64,000 nucleotides of DNA from Schaedlerella arabinosiphila (GCF_003885045.1 NZ_RHJS01000002.1:5201302-5265301), one strand, 5' to 3'; positions 41,630 through 50,358 are shown, numbered from the stretch's first letter. The notes: generated from the sequence alone by a model not told the origin. Numbers and translations: made by a program.

Positions 41630-41800
41630 ATGCTGGTCAGTACAGATAAAAAATGGGATTATGCATTAGGCATGATTAAAGTAGACGGATTAGAGCCATC
41701 CCCAGAATTTAAAAAATTAATTGAAAAAGAAAGTCGTGGAGAAATGACCACAGAGGATATGCGTAAAGTTTTAGACAAAAAATATAAGATGAAAGAATAA
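41630..41800 (+). CDS. VbhA-like antitoxin of a Fic toxin-antitoxin pair
   Basis: A 56-residue protein resembling the antitoxin-VbhA domain: IKVDGLEPSPEFKKLIEKES, then GEMTTEDMRKVLDKKY. VbhA-type antitoxins insert an (S/T)xxxE(G/N) helix into the Fic active site so that ATP cannot bind productively. Here the corresponding segment is MIKVDG, with Asp in place of the inhibitory Glu. GGGAG lies eight bases before ATG 41630, whereas the ATG at 41615 has no ribosome site. It ends 10 bp before the Fic gene. AT-rich. Confidence 0.7.
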   Translation: MLVSTDKKWDYALGMIKVDGLEPSPEFKKLIEKESRGEMTTEDMRKVLDKKYKMKE

Positions 41801-41810
41801 GGATAATATT

Positions 41811-42593
41811 ATGAAAGATCCATATTTATATCCACATACAGATATTCTGAAGAATCTTGCTGATATACGGGACAGGGAAATGTTATCGTGCATGGAAGCA
41901 GAATATACGAGCATACGGCTTGCGGAACTCGTGACAGGAGAATCCGTCAGCCGTTTTGATTTTGCAGCGCTTTGTGATATGCATCATTATATTTTTCAGG
42001 ATATTTATGAATGGGCAGGAAAAATCAGAATTATAAATATTGAAAAATCAGAGCCAGCGTTAGGAGGTATTTCAATTGAGTATTCTGATTGTTTTGACAT
42101 TATAAAGGATGCCACATATGTCTTAGATAAAATGAACCACTACACTTGGGAAAAGGCATCTCTTGATGAAGTGGCAGAAATATTTTCAAAATATTTAGCT
42201 GAGCTTTGGAAAGTACATCCATATCGGGAGGGCAACACACGCACGGTAATTACATTTTGCAGCCAATTTATAGAGAGCAAAGGGTTTTATATAGATAGTG
42301 ATTTATTCAAAGATCATGCACAATATATGAGGACTGCTTTGGTTGCGGCAAGCGCATTGTTTTCAGATTTAGGAGATAAACGAAAACAGGAGTATTTAGA
42401 GAAGATAGTTTTGGATGCTTTGGAAAGAGGTCAGGAAATGAAACAAAGGGTTTCAGATATTATAAAAGAAGCAGGATTTAGAGTGACAGAAAGAAGAATT
42501 CGTAAAATTATATATTGGAATCGTTTAGAGCGGCATGAGCATGGAGAATGGGATGTTAGATTATATTTATTACAAAATGAGGAAAGCGAATAA
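41811..42593 (+). CDS. fic: Fic-family AMP-transferase toxin
   Basis: A 260-residue Fic protein that would transfer AMP (or another nucleotide moiety) to target proteins. The catalytic loop is HPYREGNTRT (about residues 138-147): the His base, the phosphate-binding Gly-Asn and the Arg are kept, with Thr where many relatives have Gly. The target dock region upstream (EWAGKIRIINIEKSE) is also typical. The C-terminal ~60 residues look like an added helical domain (GFRVTERRIRKII). AAGGAT precedes the ATG. Coupled in an operon with the VbhA-like gene, so it is a class I Fic toxin-antitoxin system. Confidence 0.87.
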   Translation: MKDPYLYPHTDILKNLADIRDREMLSCMEAEYTSIRLAELVTGESVSRFDFAALCDMHHYIFQDIYEWAGKIRIINIEKSEPALGGISIEYSDCFDIIKDATYVLDKMNHYTWEKASLDEVAEIFSKYLAELWKVHPYREGNTRTVITFCSQFIESKGFYIDSDLFKDHAQYMRTALVAASALFSDLGDKRKQEYLEKIVLDALERGQEMKQRVSDIIKEAGFRVTERRIRKIIYWNRLERHEHGEWDVRLYLLQNEESE

Positions 42594-42663
42594 ATGACTT
42601 ATTAAAAAATCAGATATTACAGAATAATGCGCTTGAGGCATGGAAAATATATTGAATGATTTA

Positions 42664-42689
42664 CAGGCCCCTGATTTGCGCGGGGCCTG
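42664..42689. terminator. Hairpin between convergent fic and small gene
   Basis: CAGGCCCC, a 10-nt loop, GGGGCCTG. No marked T-tract; position between convergent genes supports a terminator. Confidence 0.45.
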
Positions 42690-42724
42690 CAGTGATTGTT
42701 TATACCATTGAAAAAATATCTTGT

Positions 42725-42916
42725 TTACTTTTCTTTTACATAATCAATTTCAGTCAGATTCACACCAGAAGCAGTTAAAATTGCTTTTAATGTCATATAA
42801 CGCCGCTTCATCTTCTGATACAAAACAGAATCCTTATCCTCACAGGACATCATATAATCCTGAATCCTGTCAAATTCTTCGATGGCTTCTTTCGCAATTT
42901 GGGTATTATTAGGCAT
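42725..42916 (-). CDS. Small helical protein (63 aa), paralogue of 44401-44583
   Basis: A small, charged, probably all-helical protein: EFDRIQDYMMSCEDKDS, then YQKMKRRYMTLKAIL and DYVKEK. AGGAGG precedes the ATG. It is clearly paralogous to the 60-residue protein at 44401-44583, sharing EEF-x-R-x-QDYM, Y-x-KMKRRYM-x-LK-x-IL, and a D-x-x-KE end. The pair flanks a GGDEF protein on both sides. I do not recognise the family; no catalytic motif is visible. Confidence 0.75.
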   Translation of the reverse strand: MPNNTQIAKEAIEEFDRIQDYMMSCEDKDSVLYQKMKRRYMTLKAILTASGVNLTEIDYVKEK

Positions 42917-42967
42917 GCTTGCCTCCTGTTTTATTTATGAAAGTCAAATACCTTGCAGCAAGCTGAC

Positions 42968-42995
42968 GGAGCACTCAAAGGGTGTAAACGGTAAC
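42968..42995. repeat. End fragment of the MITE-like repeat
   Basis: GGAGCACTCAAAGGGTGTAA continuing into ACGGTAAC matches the right end of the 27682-27880 element (27852-27879) with three differences. It overlaps the region just before the 3' end of the GGDEF gene. Confidence 0.65.
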
Positions 42996-43001
42996 TGCTC
43001 G

Positions 43002-44204
43002 TTATCTGACAAGCTGCGGATATTTTTCCTTGTTCCTGCGTTTGCATTCATACATGATCTCGTCGGCTTTCTGGAGGATCTCATCGTAGGACATGTGATT
43101 CTCTGAACCTTCGATATTGACGACGCCATAGCTGAAGCTGCACTGGTATTCGGCATAGTCCCCGGTCTGGAAATCGCGGAGGATCTCCGCCATCTTCCGT
43201 TCGATCAGCTCACCGATACTGCCGCTGAGTACAAGGCAAAATTCGTCTCCGCCGATCCGGGCAAAGGTGTCCTCGCTTCGGAAATTGGTTTTGATCAGTT
43301 CTACAAAATTCTGAATATAGATATCGCCTTCCAGATGTCCGTACTTGTCGTTTACATATTTGAGGCCGTCCAGGTCGAGATAGCAGAGCGTGGTGTCCTG
43401 CTCCTCACGGAGAACCATTTCCATATATTCCTCGAAAAACAGACGGTTTTTGATTCCGGTCCCCGGATCGTGGTACGCTTTGCTGGCAAGATTGTGGGCA
43501 GCGCGCTTTTCGTCCGTGATGTCAACGATAATGTGTACGTAGGAATCCCGCTCCCTCCATTCAATTGGAAAGGAAGTGATTCGGTAGTAGGTGTCGGCCT
43601 CGCCGGCCATTTCCCACACCTTGTATTGCTCCTCGCTGTCCCATTTCACAATCTCGCTGTGGAATGGAAGACGCTTTTTACAAGCGGAACAGAAAGCAGA
43701 GTCCACGCGTTCTTCCTGCTTTTTCTTGTTGCAGTACATGATTTCCTTCGTACTCACGTCAATGACCAGAAGCCATTCTTTCCGTTTGCTGAGCATTTGG
43801 ATCATAAGCTCGTTGTAGCCCTCAATCATTTCCGCCCGGTTCTGGGATTTGATGACTTCTTCCTTCAACTGGGATTCGTGGGCCCGGAACTTTTCAAGTT
43901 CCTCTTTCAGTTGGGTCTCGCAGGCCCGGAATTTTTCAAGTTCCTCCTTCATCCCGGCTTCGCGGGTGCGTAAAGCTACGATCTCTTCTTGCAGTTGGGT
44001 TTCCCGTACCTGGAAGGCTTCGAGCTGCTCCCTGAGCTGGGATTCGCGCACCCGGAAACCTTCGAGTTCTTCTTCCAACCGGGCTTCACGGATCCGAAGC
44101 TCGTCCGCTTCTGTTTGCAGTGACTGATAGTCGCGCTTCAGGGAGCGGTAAAGCTCTTCCGGATTCGGATCTATCGGAGTATTTGTTATAGTTTTATCTT
44201 CCAC
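43002..44204 (-). CDS. Coiled-coil/PAS/GGDEF diguanylate cyclase
   Basis: A 400-residue cytoplasmic protein. Residues ~20-125 are a coiled coil built from about six 14-residue repeats of the form SQLKEEL-E-KFRARE. A PAS-like domain (~135-235; ends IIVDITDEKRAA) follows, then a GGDEF domain (~245-400). That domain has DPGTGIKNRLFFEEY, LDLDGLKYVND and an intact GGDEF active site (RIGGDEFCLVL). No I-site RxxD is evident at the usual position. The start is GTG 44204, with AGAGGTG eight bases upstream. It should synthesise cyclic di-GMP; the coil probably sets dimer geometry. Small paralogous genes flank it. Confidence 0.87.
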   Translation of the reverse strand: MEDKTITNTPIDPNPEELYRSLKRDYQSLQTEADELRIREARLEEELEGFRVRESQLREQLEAFQVRETQLQEEIVALRTREAGMKEELEKFRACETQLKEELEKFRAHESQLKEEVIKSQNRAEMIEGYNELMIQMLSKRKEWLLVIDVSTKEIMYCNKKKQEERVDSAFCSACKKRLPFHSEIVKWDSEEQYKVWEMAGEADTYYRITSFPIEWRERDSYVHIIVDITDEKRAAHNLASKAYHDPGTGIKNRLFFEEYMEMVLREEQDTTLCYLDLDGLKYVNDKYGHLEGDIYIQNFVELIKTNFRSEDTFARIGGDEFCLVLSGSIGELIERKMAEILRDFQTGDYAEYQCSFSYGVVNIEGSENHMSYDEILQKADEIMYECKRRNKEKYPQLVR

Positions 44205-44323
44205 GGTTCAATCACCTCTTTTGATGTCCATAATTTATTTTAGCATAATTTCAATATACTTACAATTCATCAGAGGGAAAAAAGTTGTGGCAATATTATG
44301 AATTTTGATTATGGAATAAGAGA

Positions 44324-44352
44324 TTTACACTCAAATCTACATTTGGTACAAT
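44324..44352 (+). promoter_or_regulatory. Sigma-A promoter of the small gene at 44401
   Basis: TTTACA (44324-44329), 17 bp, TACAAT (44347-44352), 48 bp before the ATG. Confidence 0.6.
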
Positions 44353-44400
44353 GAAGATAACTTAGATGTTACCTATATTCTAAAAAAGGGAGGCGATCAC

Positions 44401-44583
44401 ATGAGCGAAAAAGAAATGCTCAAAATTTCGGTTGAGGAATTTTCACGATTACAGGATTATATGATAGACTCAGAAAAAGAGTCTGCCGCATATAAAAAGA
44501 TGAAGAGGAGATACATGGAATTAAAAATTATTTTATCAGTTTATGGAATCGATATTTCTGTACTTGACTTCATAAAAGAATAA
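44401..44583 (+). CDS. Small helical protein (60 aa), paralogue of 42725-42916
   Basis: A small charged protein: EEFSRLQDYMIDSEKES, YKKMKRRYMELKIILS, then LDFIKE. GGGAGG precedes the ATG and a sigma-A promoter lies 48 bp upstream. Its close relative lies on the other side of the GGDEF gene, on the opposite strand. No known family assigned; a regulatory or protein-binding role is possible but unproven. Confidence 0.75.
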   Translation: MSEKEMLKISVEEFSRLQDYMIDSEKESAAYKKMKRRYMELKIILSVYGIDISVLDFIKE

Positions 44584-44661
44584 GAAAAGCGGTGTAAAGC
44601 TTATATCGGATGATAAGGGCTTTACACCTTTTTCGCTTAAGGGAGAACATTTGCCGGCGTG

Positions 44662-45417
44662 CTAACGATTCCGCCAGTCCAGCGGGCTCACCCCCGTATT
44701 CTTTTTGAACAGCCTGCTGAAATACCCCTGATCCTGATACCCGATCATCTCGCTGACCTGCTTCACGGACAGCTCCGGGTTGTGGGACAGGTAATGCTTC
44801 GCCTGGGACAAACGTATCTGCGTGATGAATTTCAGCGGGGACATCTGGTACTGCTGCTGGAAGATCTTCGTTAAATAGCTGGGGCTGTAGTGCATGCTGC
44901 CCGCGATCAGGTTCAGGTTGATATCCATATTATAATTTTGGACCAGGTAATCCCGCAGGGTGGCGGCGATCTGCTCCGGGGAGTTCCGGGTCATGGATTC
45001 GTTGAAAATGTCTTCGTAAGCCTTCTGCTCGATCTGATACTGCTTACGGATGTTCCCAAGGGCCAGGGCCAGCTCCTCAGGATCTACAGGTTTCAGCAGA
45101 TATTCGGACACATGCAGGCGGATGGCGCTCTGGGCGTATTCAAAATCGGAATATCCGCTGATGATGATAAATTTTGTCAGAGGACAGTGGTTGTAGACTT
45201 TTTTCAGAAGCTCAATCCCGTTCATGACCGGCATCCGGATATCCGTGATCAGGAGGTCCGGGTTATGTTCTTTTACAAGCCGGTAGGCTTCGTCCCCGGT
45301 CTGTGCCTTCCCCGCGACTTCAAAATCGGGGGCGCACGCTTCGATCTTTTCCGCCAAATGGTCTAAAAGCAGGCGCTCATCCTCTGCCACAATGACTGAA
45401 TATTTTGTAGTTCCCAT
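44662..45417 (-). CDS. YesN-type response regulator (receiver plus AraC HTH)
   Basis: A 251-residue regulator. The receiver domain is at residues 1-~120: EDE near 11, phospho-acceptor Asp in LLITDIRMP (~57) and LLKPVD Lys (~107). A linker leads to a C-terminal AraC-type double HTH (LNLIAGSMHYSPSYLTKIF; VSEMIGYQDQGYFSRLFKK). AGGAGA precedes ATG 45417. It is the partner of the YesM-like kinase upstream on the same strand. Such pairs normally activate an adjacent ABC sugar-import operon, here the divergent one from 47906. Confidence 0.92.
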   Translation of the reverse strand: MGTTKYSVIVAEDERLLLDHLAEKIEACAPDFEVAGKAQTGDEAYRLVKEHNPDLLITDIRMPVMNGIELLKKVYNHCPLTKFIIISGYSDFEYAQSAIRLHVSEYLLKPVDPEELALALGNIRKQYQIEQKAYEDIFNESMTRNSPEQIAATLRDYLVQNYNMDINLNLIAGSMHYSPSYLTKIFQQQYQMSPLKFITQIRLSQAKHYLSHNPELSVKQVSEMIGYQDQGYFSRLFKKNTGVSPLDWRNR

Positions 45418-45560
45418 AATGTTTTCTCCTAAGTAAAATATGCTCCCGGCCGATTGATACGGCAATCCGCATAATCAGGTCTGCGGCCGCAGCCTCCGAA
45501 CCGATAAAGCTGCGGCTTGCTGCGTTGTCTCCGGGCCGATAACGCCGTGTTTTTCGGAAC

Positions 45561-47357
45561 CTACGGAGCCTTCGTGCATCTCCCGATGGTCACGATCCCG
45601 TGGTGCTGCCCGGTATTTCCATATTCAAAAATGATCTGTTCCCCGCAGTGCAGGCGCCAGCGTATGTACACATTGAGCAGCCCCAGGCCGTCGATGTTCA
45701 GCTCCGGCAGGCCGGGCTGTTCATCCGCGGTTTGGATGCGCTCCCGGATCTGCTCAAGGGCTTTTTCGGAAAATCCGGTGCCCGAATCCTCCACCTCAAT
45801 CCGCCAGGCATCTTCGCTGACCACACTCCGAATGGAAATGTCCCATGGAGGCTTGCAGTCAATCCCGTATTTCAGCGCATTTTCCACAATGGGCTGAATG
45901 ATCAGCTTGGGCACAGGCACATCCAGGATGGACTCGTCCACCTCAATGGTGTAATTCAGATTTTCCTGAAAACGCACCTTCATGCAGTACAGATATTTCC
46001 GCACGTAATCCATTTCCTCCCGAAGGGTGACGGGAGCGTTGGAACTGCCTGTGATGTACCGCATCATCCGGGTCAGGTTCCGGCAGATCGTGATGACCTC
46101 CTCTTTCCGCTCCTTCTCCGCAAGCACAATGATGCTGGCCAGCGTATTGTAATAAAAATGCGGATTGATCTGGGACTGCAGGGCCAGGCTCCGGGACTTC
46201 AATTCCTGGGCGCGGGAATCCAGCAGCGCGTTCATGGAATTTTTCAGGTTTACGTTCATATCGGCAAATTCCTGGTTCAGCTCTTCCAGCTCTGCGAAGG
46301 AATTGCTCAGCTCCGCCTTGTTGTTTTCATCCAGCGTATCCAGCACGGTACTGCGGATGACCCTCTTTAGCTTCCGGATCGGTTTGATGAGCTGGCGGGA
46401 AGTCATATAGGAAAAGACCAGGCAGAGGCCAACCATCAGAAATACAACCATAATCAGAAAGTCCAGCATATTTCGGACCGGAAGAAGAACCTGGGCTTCG
46501 TCCTGGACGATTACATGAGTCCAATGGGTGTAGGAGGACGTTTTGTGGATCACCAGCTCCCGCTCCCCTTCGGCACCCCAGGTTTTCAGGGACTCACTCT
46601 CCGGCTGTCCGCTCACCAGGGAATAATAGTCCGACGGGATATGGGATTCCTCAGACTCCACGTAAGGATAGACCTGGCGGCCGTCGGAATCGTAAATATA
46701 GACTTCCGGGGCATTTTTGGTCCGTTTCTTGTAAGTGATGATGCTCTTGAAAACAGAGGAGCATTTTTTCATGGTCTCAATTACGCCGATCTCTTCCTTG
46801 GAACTGTCCTGCAGTGTACGGTAAAGGGAAATATACCAGGTGGGCGGCGTGCTGGAGGTGCCGCTTGTCTTTAAGTCGTTTGTGGCATAGGGCAGGCTGA
46901 TGGTCTTTTTTCCGGCGTTTTTTGAAACCTCATCCATCCAGTCCAGGGTGCTCAGATCTATGGGATAAATGTTCGTCTTGGTTCCCACCCGCAGGAGATA
47001 GCCGTTGTAATCGTAGAGGTTGATCTGATCCGCGTTCAGGTTCGTCCCGTTGATGGACATGAAAAGCGTGGTCAGATTCCGAAATTCATCGGAGGCAGCG
47101 GGCACGTCCATCCACTCGGACAGCTGTTTTTTGATCCTGCTGCTGTATGCAATGTTGATGGAAACGTTGTCCAGCTCGCGCAGCTCCGCATCGGTCCGGG
47201 AGAGGAAAGAGTTGTTGAGCTCCTGCAGGTTTTTGGTCTCCCGCTCGATCAGGATCTCGGAGGTGTACTGGAAGAAAAAGATCGAGAAGAGGAGGACGAC
47301 GATCATGGCCATGAAAAAATAGGTCAGGAAAAAATGGGTCTGGAGTTTGTGCTTCAT
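45561..47357 (-). CDS. YesM-type sensor histidine kinase
   Basis: A 598-residue membrane kinase. TM1 is at about residues 8-30. An extracytoplasmic Cache-like sensor domain follows (~31-295), then TM2 at ~300-322, a HAMP region and the His_kinase domain LQSQINPHFYYNTL (phospho-acceptor His ~403). The ATPase domain has IVENALKYG (N box), DSGTGF and GLGLLNVYIR. It should sense an extracellular sugar or a sugar-loaded binding protein and phosphorylate the YesN-like regulator 144 bp downstream. A 36-residue membrane peptide gene precedes it on the same strand. Confidence 0.92.
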   Translation of the reverse strand: MKHKLQTHFFLTYFFMAMIVVLLFSIFFFQYTSEILIERETKNLQELNNSFLSRTDAELRELDNVSINIAYSSRIKKQLSEWMDVPAASDEFRNLTTLFMSINGTNLNADQINLYDYNGYLLRVGTKTNIYPIDLSTLDWMDEVSKNAGKKTISLPYATNDLKTSGTSSTPPTWYISLYRTLQDSSKEEIGVIETMKKCSSVFKSIITYKKRTKNAPEVYIYDSDGRQVYPYVESEESHIPSDYYSLVSGQPESESLKTWGAEGERELVIHKTSSYTHWTHVIVQDEAQVLLPVRNMLDFLIMVVFLMVGLCLVFSYMTSRQLIKPIRKLKRVIRSTVLDTLDENNKAELSNSFAELEELNQEFADMNVNLKNSMNALLDSRAQELKSRSLALQSQINPHFYYNTLASIIVLAEKERKEEVITICRNLTRMMRYITGSSNAPVTLREEMDYVRKYLYCMKVRFQENLNYTIEVDESILDVPVPKLIIQPIVENALKYGIDCKPPWDISIRSVVSEDAWRIEVEDSGTGFSEKALEQIRERIQTADEQPGLPELNIDGLGLLNVYIRWRLHCGEQIIFEYGNTGQHHGIVTIGRCTKAP

Positions 47358-47387
47358 ATGAAAATGTCCTTTGTGCAGTTTTAAGAA

Positions 47388-47498
47388 TTACTTCTTTTTT
47401 AAATATTTGATGGCACATATTATTATCAGAATCGCGGCGGTTATTTCGATCATTGATTTAAAAATACTGAAAAATATCGATAAATAAGCAAGATACAT
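47388..47498 (-). CDS. Small membrane peptide (36 aa) upstream of the sensor kinase
   Basis: An ORF encoding MYLAYLSIFFSIFKS, a hydrophobic run rich in Ile (ITAAILIIICAI) and a basic end (KYLKKK). AAAGGAGG lies at ideal distance before the ATG, making it one of the better ribosome sites in the window. It predicts a single transmembrane helix with a cytoplasmic positive tail. It ends 30 bp before the kinase gene, so they are probably co-transcribed. It may modulate the kinase or importer. I do not know a named family. Confidence 0.65.
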   Translation of the reverse strand: MYLAYLSIFFSIFKSMIEITAAILIIICAIKYLKKK

Positions 47499-47905
47499 GG
47501 CGAACCTCCTTTGTTGTTTGAATATTCATATGTTTAAGATGATTATAACATATAATTACACAAAAGGAAAAGAAAAGGAAAAAGATATTCTTGCAATTGC
47601 ATTAGTTCGATACACCCTTTAGCGCACTGTCTTGTACAGATCTATCCGCAGTATACGGGAATGTCAAAAAATCCAGCCAAAATCAGAAAATCAATGAGAG
47701 AATGCACAACATGAACTCCCTGAAAAAAACAAAAATGTATAAAATATATAAACAAAAGTGAAAAATGCACAAAAAACTGTGAAAACTGTAAAAAATGTCC
47801 TAATTTAAAAGCGGAAAGTACATAGACTGAACCGGGAAAAGGAGGTAGGATTAGTGTAACAAAAAACACAGGACTTTAGAAGCAGTCAAGGGAGGATGAA
47901 AAGTA
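47499..47905. promoter_or_regulatory. Divergent control region of the two-component system and sugar operon
   Basis: A 407-bp AT-rich gap. On the minus strand TATAAT lies at about 47550 ahead of the small peptide gene, with no good -35. Towards the ABC operon there are A-rich direct repeats (AAAACTGTGAAAACTGTAAA, near 47770-47800), a plausible site for the AraC-type regulator. A perfect AAAAGGAGGT (47837-47846) is followed only by GTG-TAA and other very short frames, so it is either a leader-peptide site or a decoy. I cannot fix the sugar-operon promoter. Confidence 0.4.
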
Positions 47906-49294
47906 ATGAAGAAAAAAATGATCAGTGCGTTGTTGTGTACGGCTATGGTGGTTACGATGATTGCCGGGTGTTCGGGGGGATCTACGGACGGCGGAAGCCA
48001 GGGCGGAGACTCCGGCGGAAGCACGGAAGCCGACGGCGGCAGTGACAGCGGGGAAGACGCAGGCAGCGCAGATTTCGCAGGGGAGGAATTGAGCATCCTG
48101 GTATCTGCGGGGTGGATGGACAACCGGTATGACGATACCATTGCAAGATTTGAGGAAACCTATGATGTGACCGTGGATCTGCAGACGATTCCGGCGGATC
48201 AGTACAGCGATATCCTGCAGTCCAAGCTTTCCACGGATTCCTGCGCGGACATCTTCTGGATTCAGTCCAATCCGTTTGCGATCAGCTCCGTGATCGTGGA
48301 TCCGGAAAAATACTGCATTGATTTTTCAGACGCAGGCTGGAAGGACATTATGCCGGAAGCAAGGCTGTCCTCCTGCGAATATGAGGACAAGCTGTACGGA
48401 CTGCAGATCTGGCACAATTCACCGGAATATGTCATGGTCTACAACAAGACGTTATTTGATGAACTGAAGCTGGACATTCCGACGACTTACGATGAACTGC
48501 TGGAGGTATGCGAAAAGATCGCGGCAGAGGACATCACACCGTGGTTCCTGCCCGGAGCGGACGGATGGCAGCATCAGCTCGCGTTTTTCCAGATCGGCGG
48601 CGTGTATGAGGAGGCAGAGCCGGGACTGTATGACGCGCTGAACGAAAATACGGCTACCTTTGCGGACAACGAAAAGATGCTGGAAGTGCTGGGACAGTTC
48701 AAGGAATTATCTGACAAAGGATATTTCGGAGAGGACTGGATCGGAACCGACAGCGCCAACATGGCAAATGAATTCGGCGACAGGAACTGTGCGATGGCAA
48801 TGGCAAATTCCAGCTATATCAAGCAGATCCAGGAAGAAACCGGCACAGAGGATGAATTTGGTCTGTTCCTGATCCCGCTGGGCGACAACAGCAGCTTCCC
48901 CACCAATCCGGCCGGCCCCACCATGTTCGGCTATAAGGGAACAGAGCATGAAGAACTGGTTAAGACATTCTTTGATTTTGTGACAACCACAGAGAGCCTG
49001 CAGGAAATCCTGGACAATTCGCCGGCGTATACCAACCTGGACGTGAACGACGACGAACTGGAACAGCACTGGCTGCCGGAGGAAGAGGAGTTCATGGGAA
49101 CTGTGGATGAGGACAAGATGGGTACGGCAGTGCTCCAGACCGGAACCAAGTACACCAACGACTACTGGGGTGACTTCGGCGCGGATATGATCTCCTTCTG
49201 TCAGGATCAGAGCGAAGCAAACGACGTCCTGAAAAATATGGATTCCAACCGGGCAGAGGCGGCGAAGATCGCCGGCGACAGCGCCTGGAAATAA
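47906..49294 (+). CDS. Extracellular sugar-binding lipoprotein of an ABC importer (family 1)
   Basis: A 462-residue solute-binding protein. It has a lipoprotein signal peptide with lipobox MIAGC (Cys22). A Gly/Ser/Asp-rich linker (to about 58) leads to a family 1 binding fold (ELSILVSAGW; RFEETYDVTVDLQTIPADQY; YVMVYNKTLFDELKL; a C-terminal GPTMFGY region). It captures a sugar or oligosaccharide outside the cell and delivers it to the two permeases that follow. GGGAGG precedes the ATG. No ATPase gene is in the operon, so a shared MsmX/MsiK-type ATPase elsewhere is expected, as in most Firmicute CUT1 systems. Confidence 0.92.
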   Translation: MKKKMISALLCTAMVVTMIAGCSGGSTDGGSQGGDSGGSTEADGGSDSGEDAGSADFAGEELSILVSAGWMDNRYDDTIARFEETYDVTVDLQTIPADQYSDILQSKLSTDSCADIFWIQSNPFAISSVIVDPEKYCIDFSDAGWKDIMPEARLSSCEYEDKLYGLQIWHNSPEYVMVYNKTLFDELKLDIPTTYDELLEVCEKIAAEDITPWFLPGADGWQHQLAFFQIGGVYEEAEPGLYDALNENTATFADNEKMLEVLGQFKELSDKGYFGEDWIGTDSANMANEFGDRNCAMAMANSSYIKQIQEETGTEDEFGLFLIPLGDNSSFPTNPAGPTMFGYKGTEHEELVKTFFDFVTTTESLQEILDNSPAYTNLDVNDDELEQHWLPEEEEFMGTVDEDKMGTAVLQTGTKYTNDYWGDFGADMISFCQDQSEANDVLKNMDSNRAEAAKIAGDSAWK

Positions 49295-49479
49295 ATAAAA
49301 CTGTAAAGACGCGGTTCACGGCAATCCAGCAGTTCCTTATGTGAGCCGCGGTAAGAGAAGCAGAGAAGGTAAAGTGCCGGAGGGGAGGCGCGCGGCATTC
49401 CCCCGGCGCTTTTTCAGGAATTATGAAAAAAAGAACAAGCCGGTTTTTCATGGTTCCGTAACTGGAAAGTGGTGGTTTT

Positions 49480-50358
49480 TTGAAAAAAAATAAAATTTAT
49501 CCCATGTGGTTCCTGCTTGTTCCGCTTGCGCTTTACAGTGTATTTTTCCTACTGCCCAGTATCCTGGGAATCGGATATTCGTTTACGGACTGGAACTCCC
49601 GCAGCATGGGGGAAGTCAATTTTGTGGGACTTGAGAACTACATCGAAATATTTACATCAGACAAGGATTACCTGTCAGGGATCGGGCATACCCTGATGTT
49701 TACGGTCATTTCCAATATCGTAAAGCTGATTCCGGCCCTGTTTCTGGCAATCATGCTGAACGAGGGCATACGGGGGAAGGGGCTGTACAGGACGCTTCTG
49801 TACCTGCCGTCCATTCTGCCCTATGTGATCATCGGTATTTTGTTTACGTCGATTCTGAATTACAACAACGGCATGCTCAACAGCGTGCTGGAATTTCTGC
49901 ATCTGGATTTCCTGAAACAGAAATGGCTTTCGGACCTGAATGTGGTGTGGAAATCCATTTTCGGGGTGGATGCATGGCGGGGAGTCGGTTATGTCATGAC
50001 CATCTTCATCGCGGGACTGAGCACCATTCCAAGATCCTACTACGAGGCGGCGCAGATCGACGGGGCCAACTTCTGGCAGAGACTCCGGTATGTGACGCTG
50101 CCCATGATTTCAGGCTCGGTCATGATCAACCTGGTATTCGGCATTACCTACGGACTCAAAGTATTTGACATCATCTACGTGCTGACCAACGGCGGGCCGG
50201 GGCATGCCACGGAAGTGATCACGACCTATTCCTACCAGCTCTATTCATCCGGGCAGTACGGAATGTCCACGGCGCTGAATACGATCCTGTTGCTGATCAC
50301 GGCGGTGGTGGGTGTCCTGATCGTGAAAAATATGAGTAAGCAGGAGGTGCAGCAATGA
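49480..50358 (+). CDS. ABC sugar permease, MalF/UgpA type
   Basis: A 292-residue membrane protein with about six hydrophobic segments. The conserved EAA loop reads YYEAAQIDGANFWQRLRYVT (about 187-206), which contacts the ATPase. The start is probably TTG 49480, preceded by GTGGTGG at suitable distance; the next ATG would remove eight residues. Its stop overlaps the ATG of the second permease by 4 bp. Forms the membrane channel of the importer with that protein. Confidence 0.9.
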   Translation: MKKNKIYPMWFLLVPLALYSVFFLLPSILGIGYSFTDWNSRSMGEVNFVGLENYIEIFTSDKDYLSGIGHTLMFTVISNIVKLIPALFLAIMLNEGIRGKGLYRTLLYLPSILPYVIIGILFTSILNYNNGMLNSVLEFLHLDFLKQKWLSDLNVVWKSIFGVDAWRGVGYVMTIFIAGLSTIPRSYYEAAQIDGANFWQRLRYVTLPMISGSVMINLVFGITYGLKVFDIIYVLTNGGPGHATEVITTYSYQLYSSGQYGMSTALNTILLLITAVVGVLIVKNMSKQEVQQ

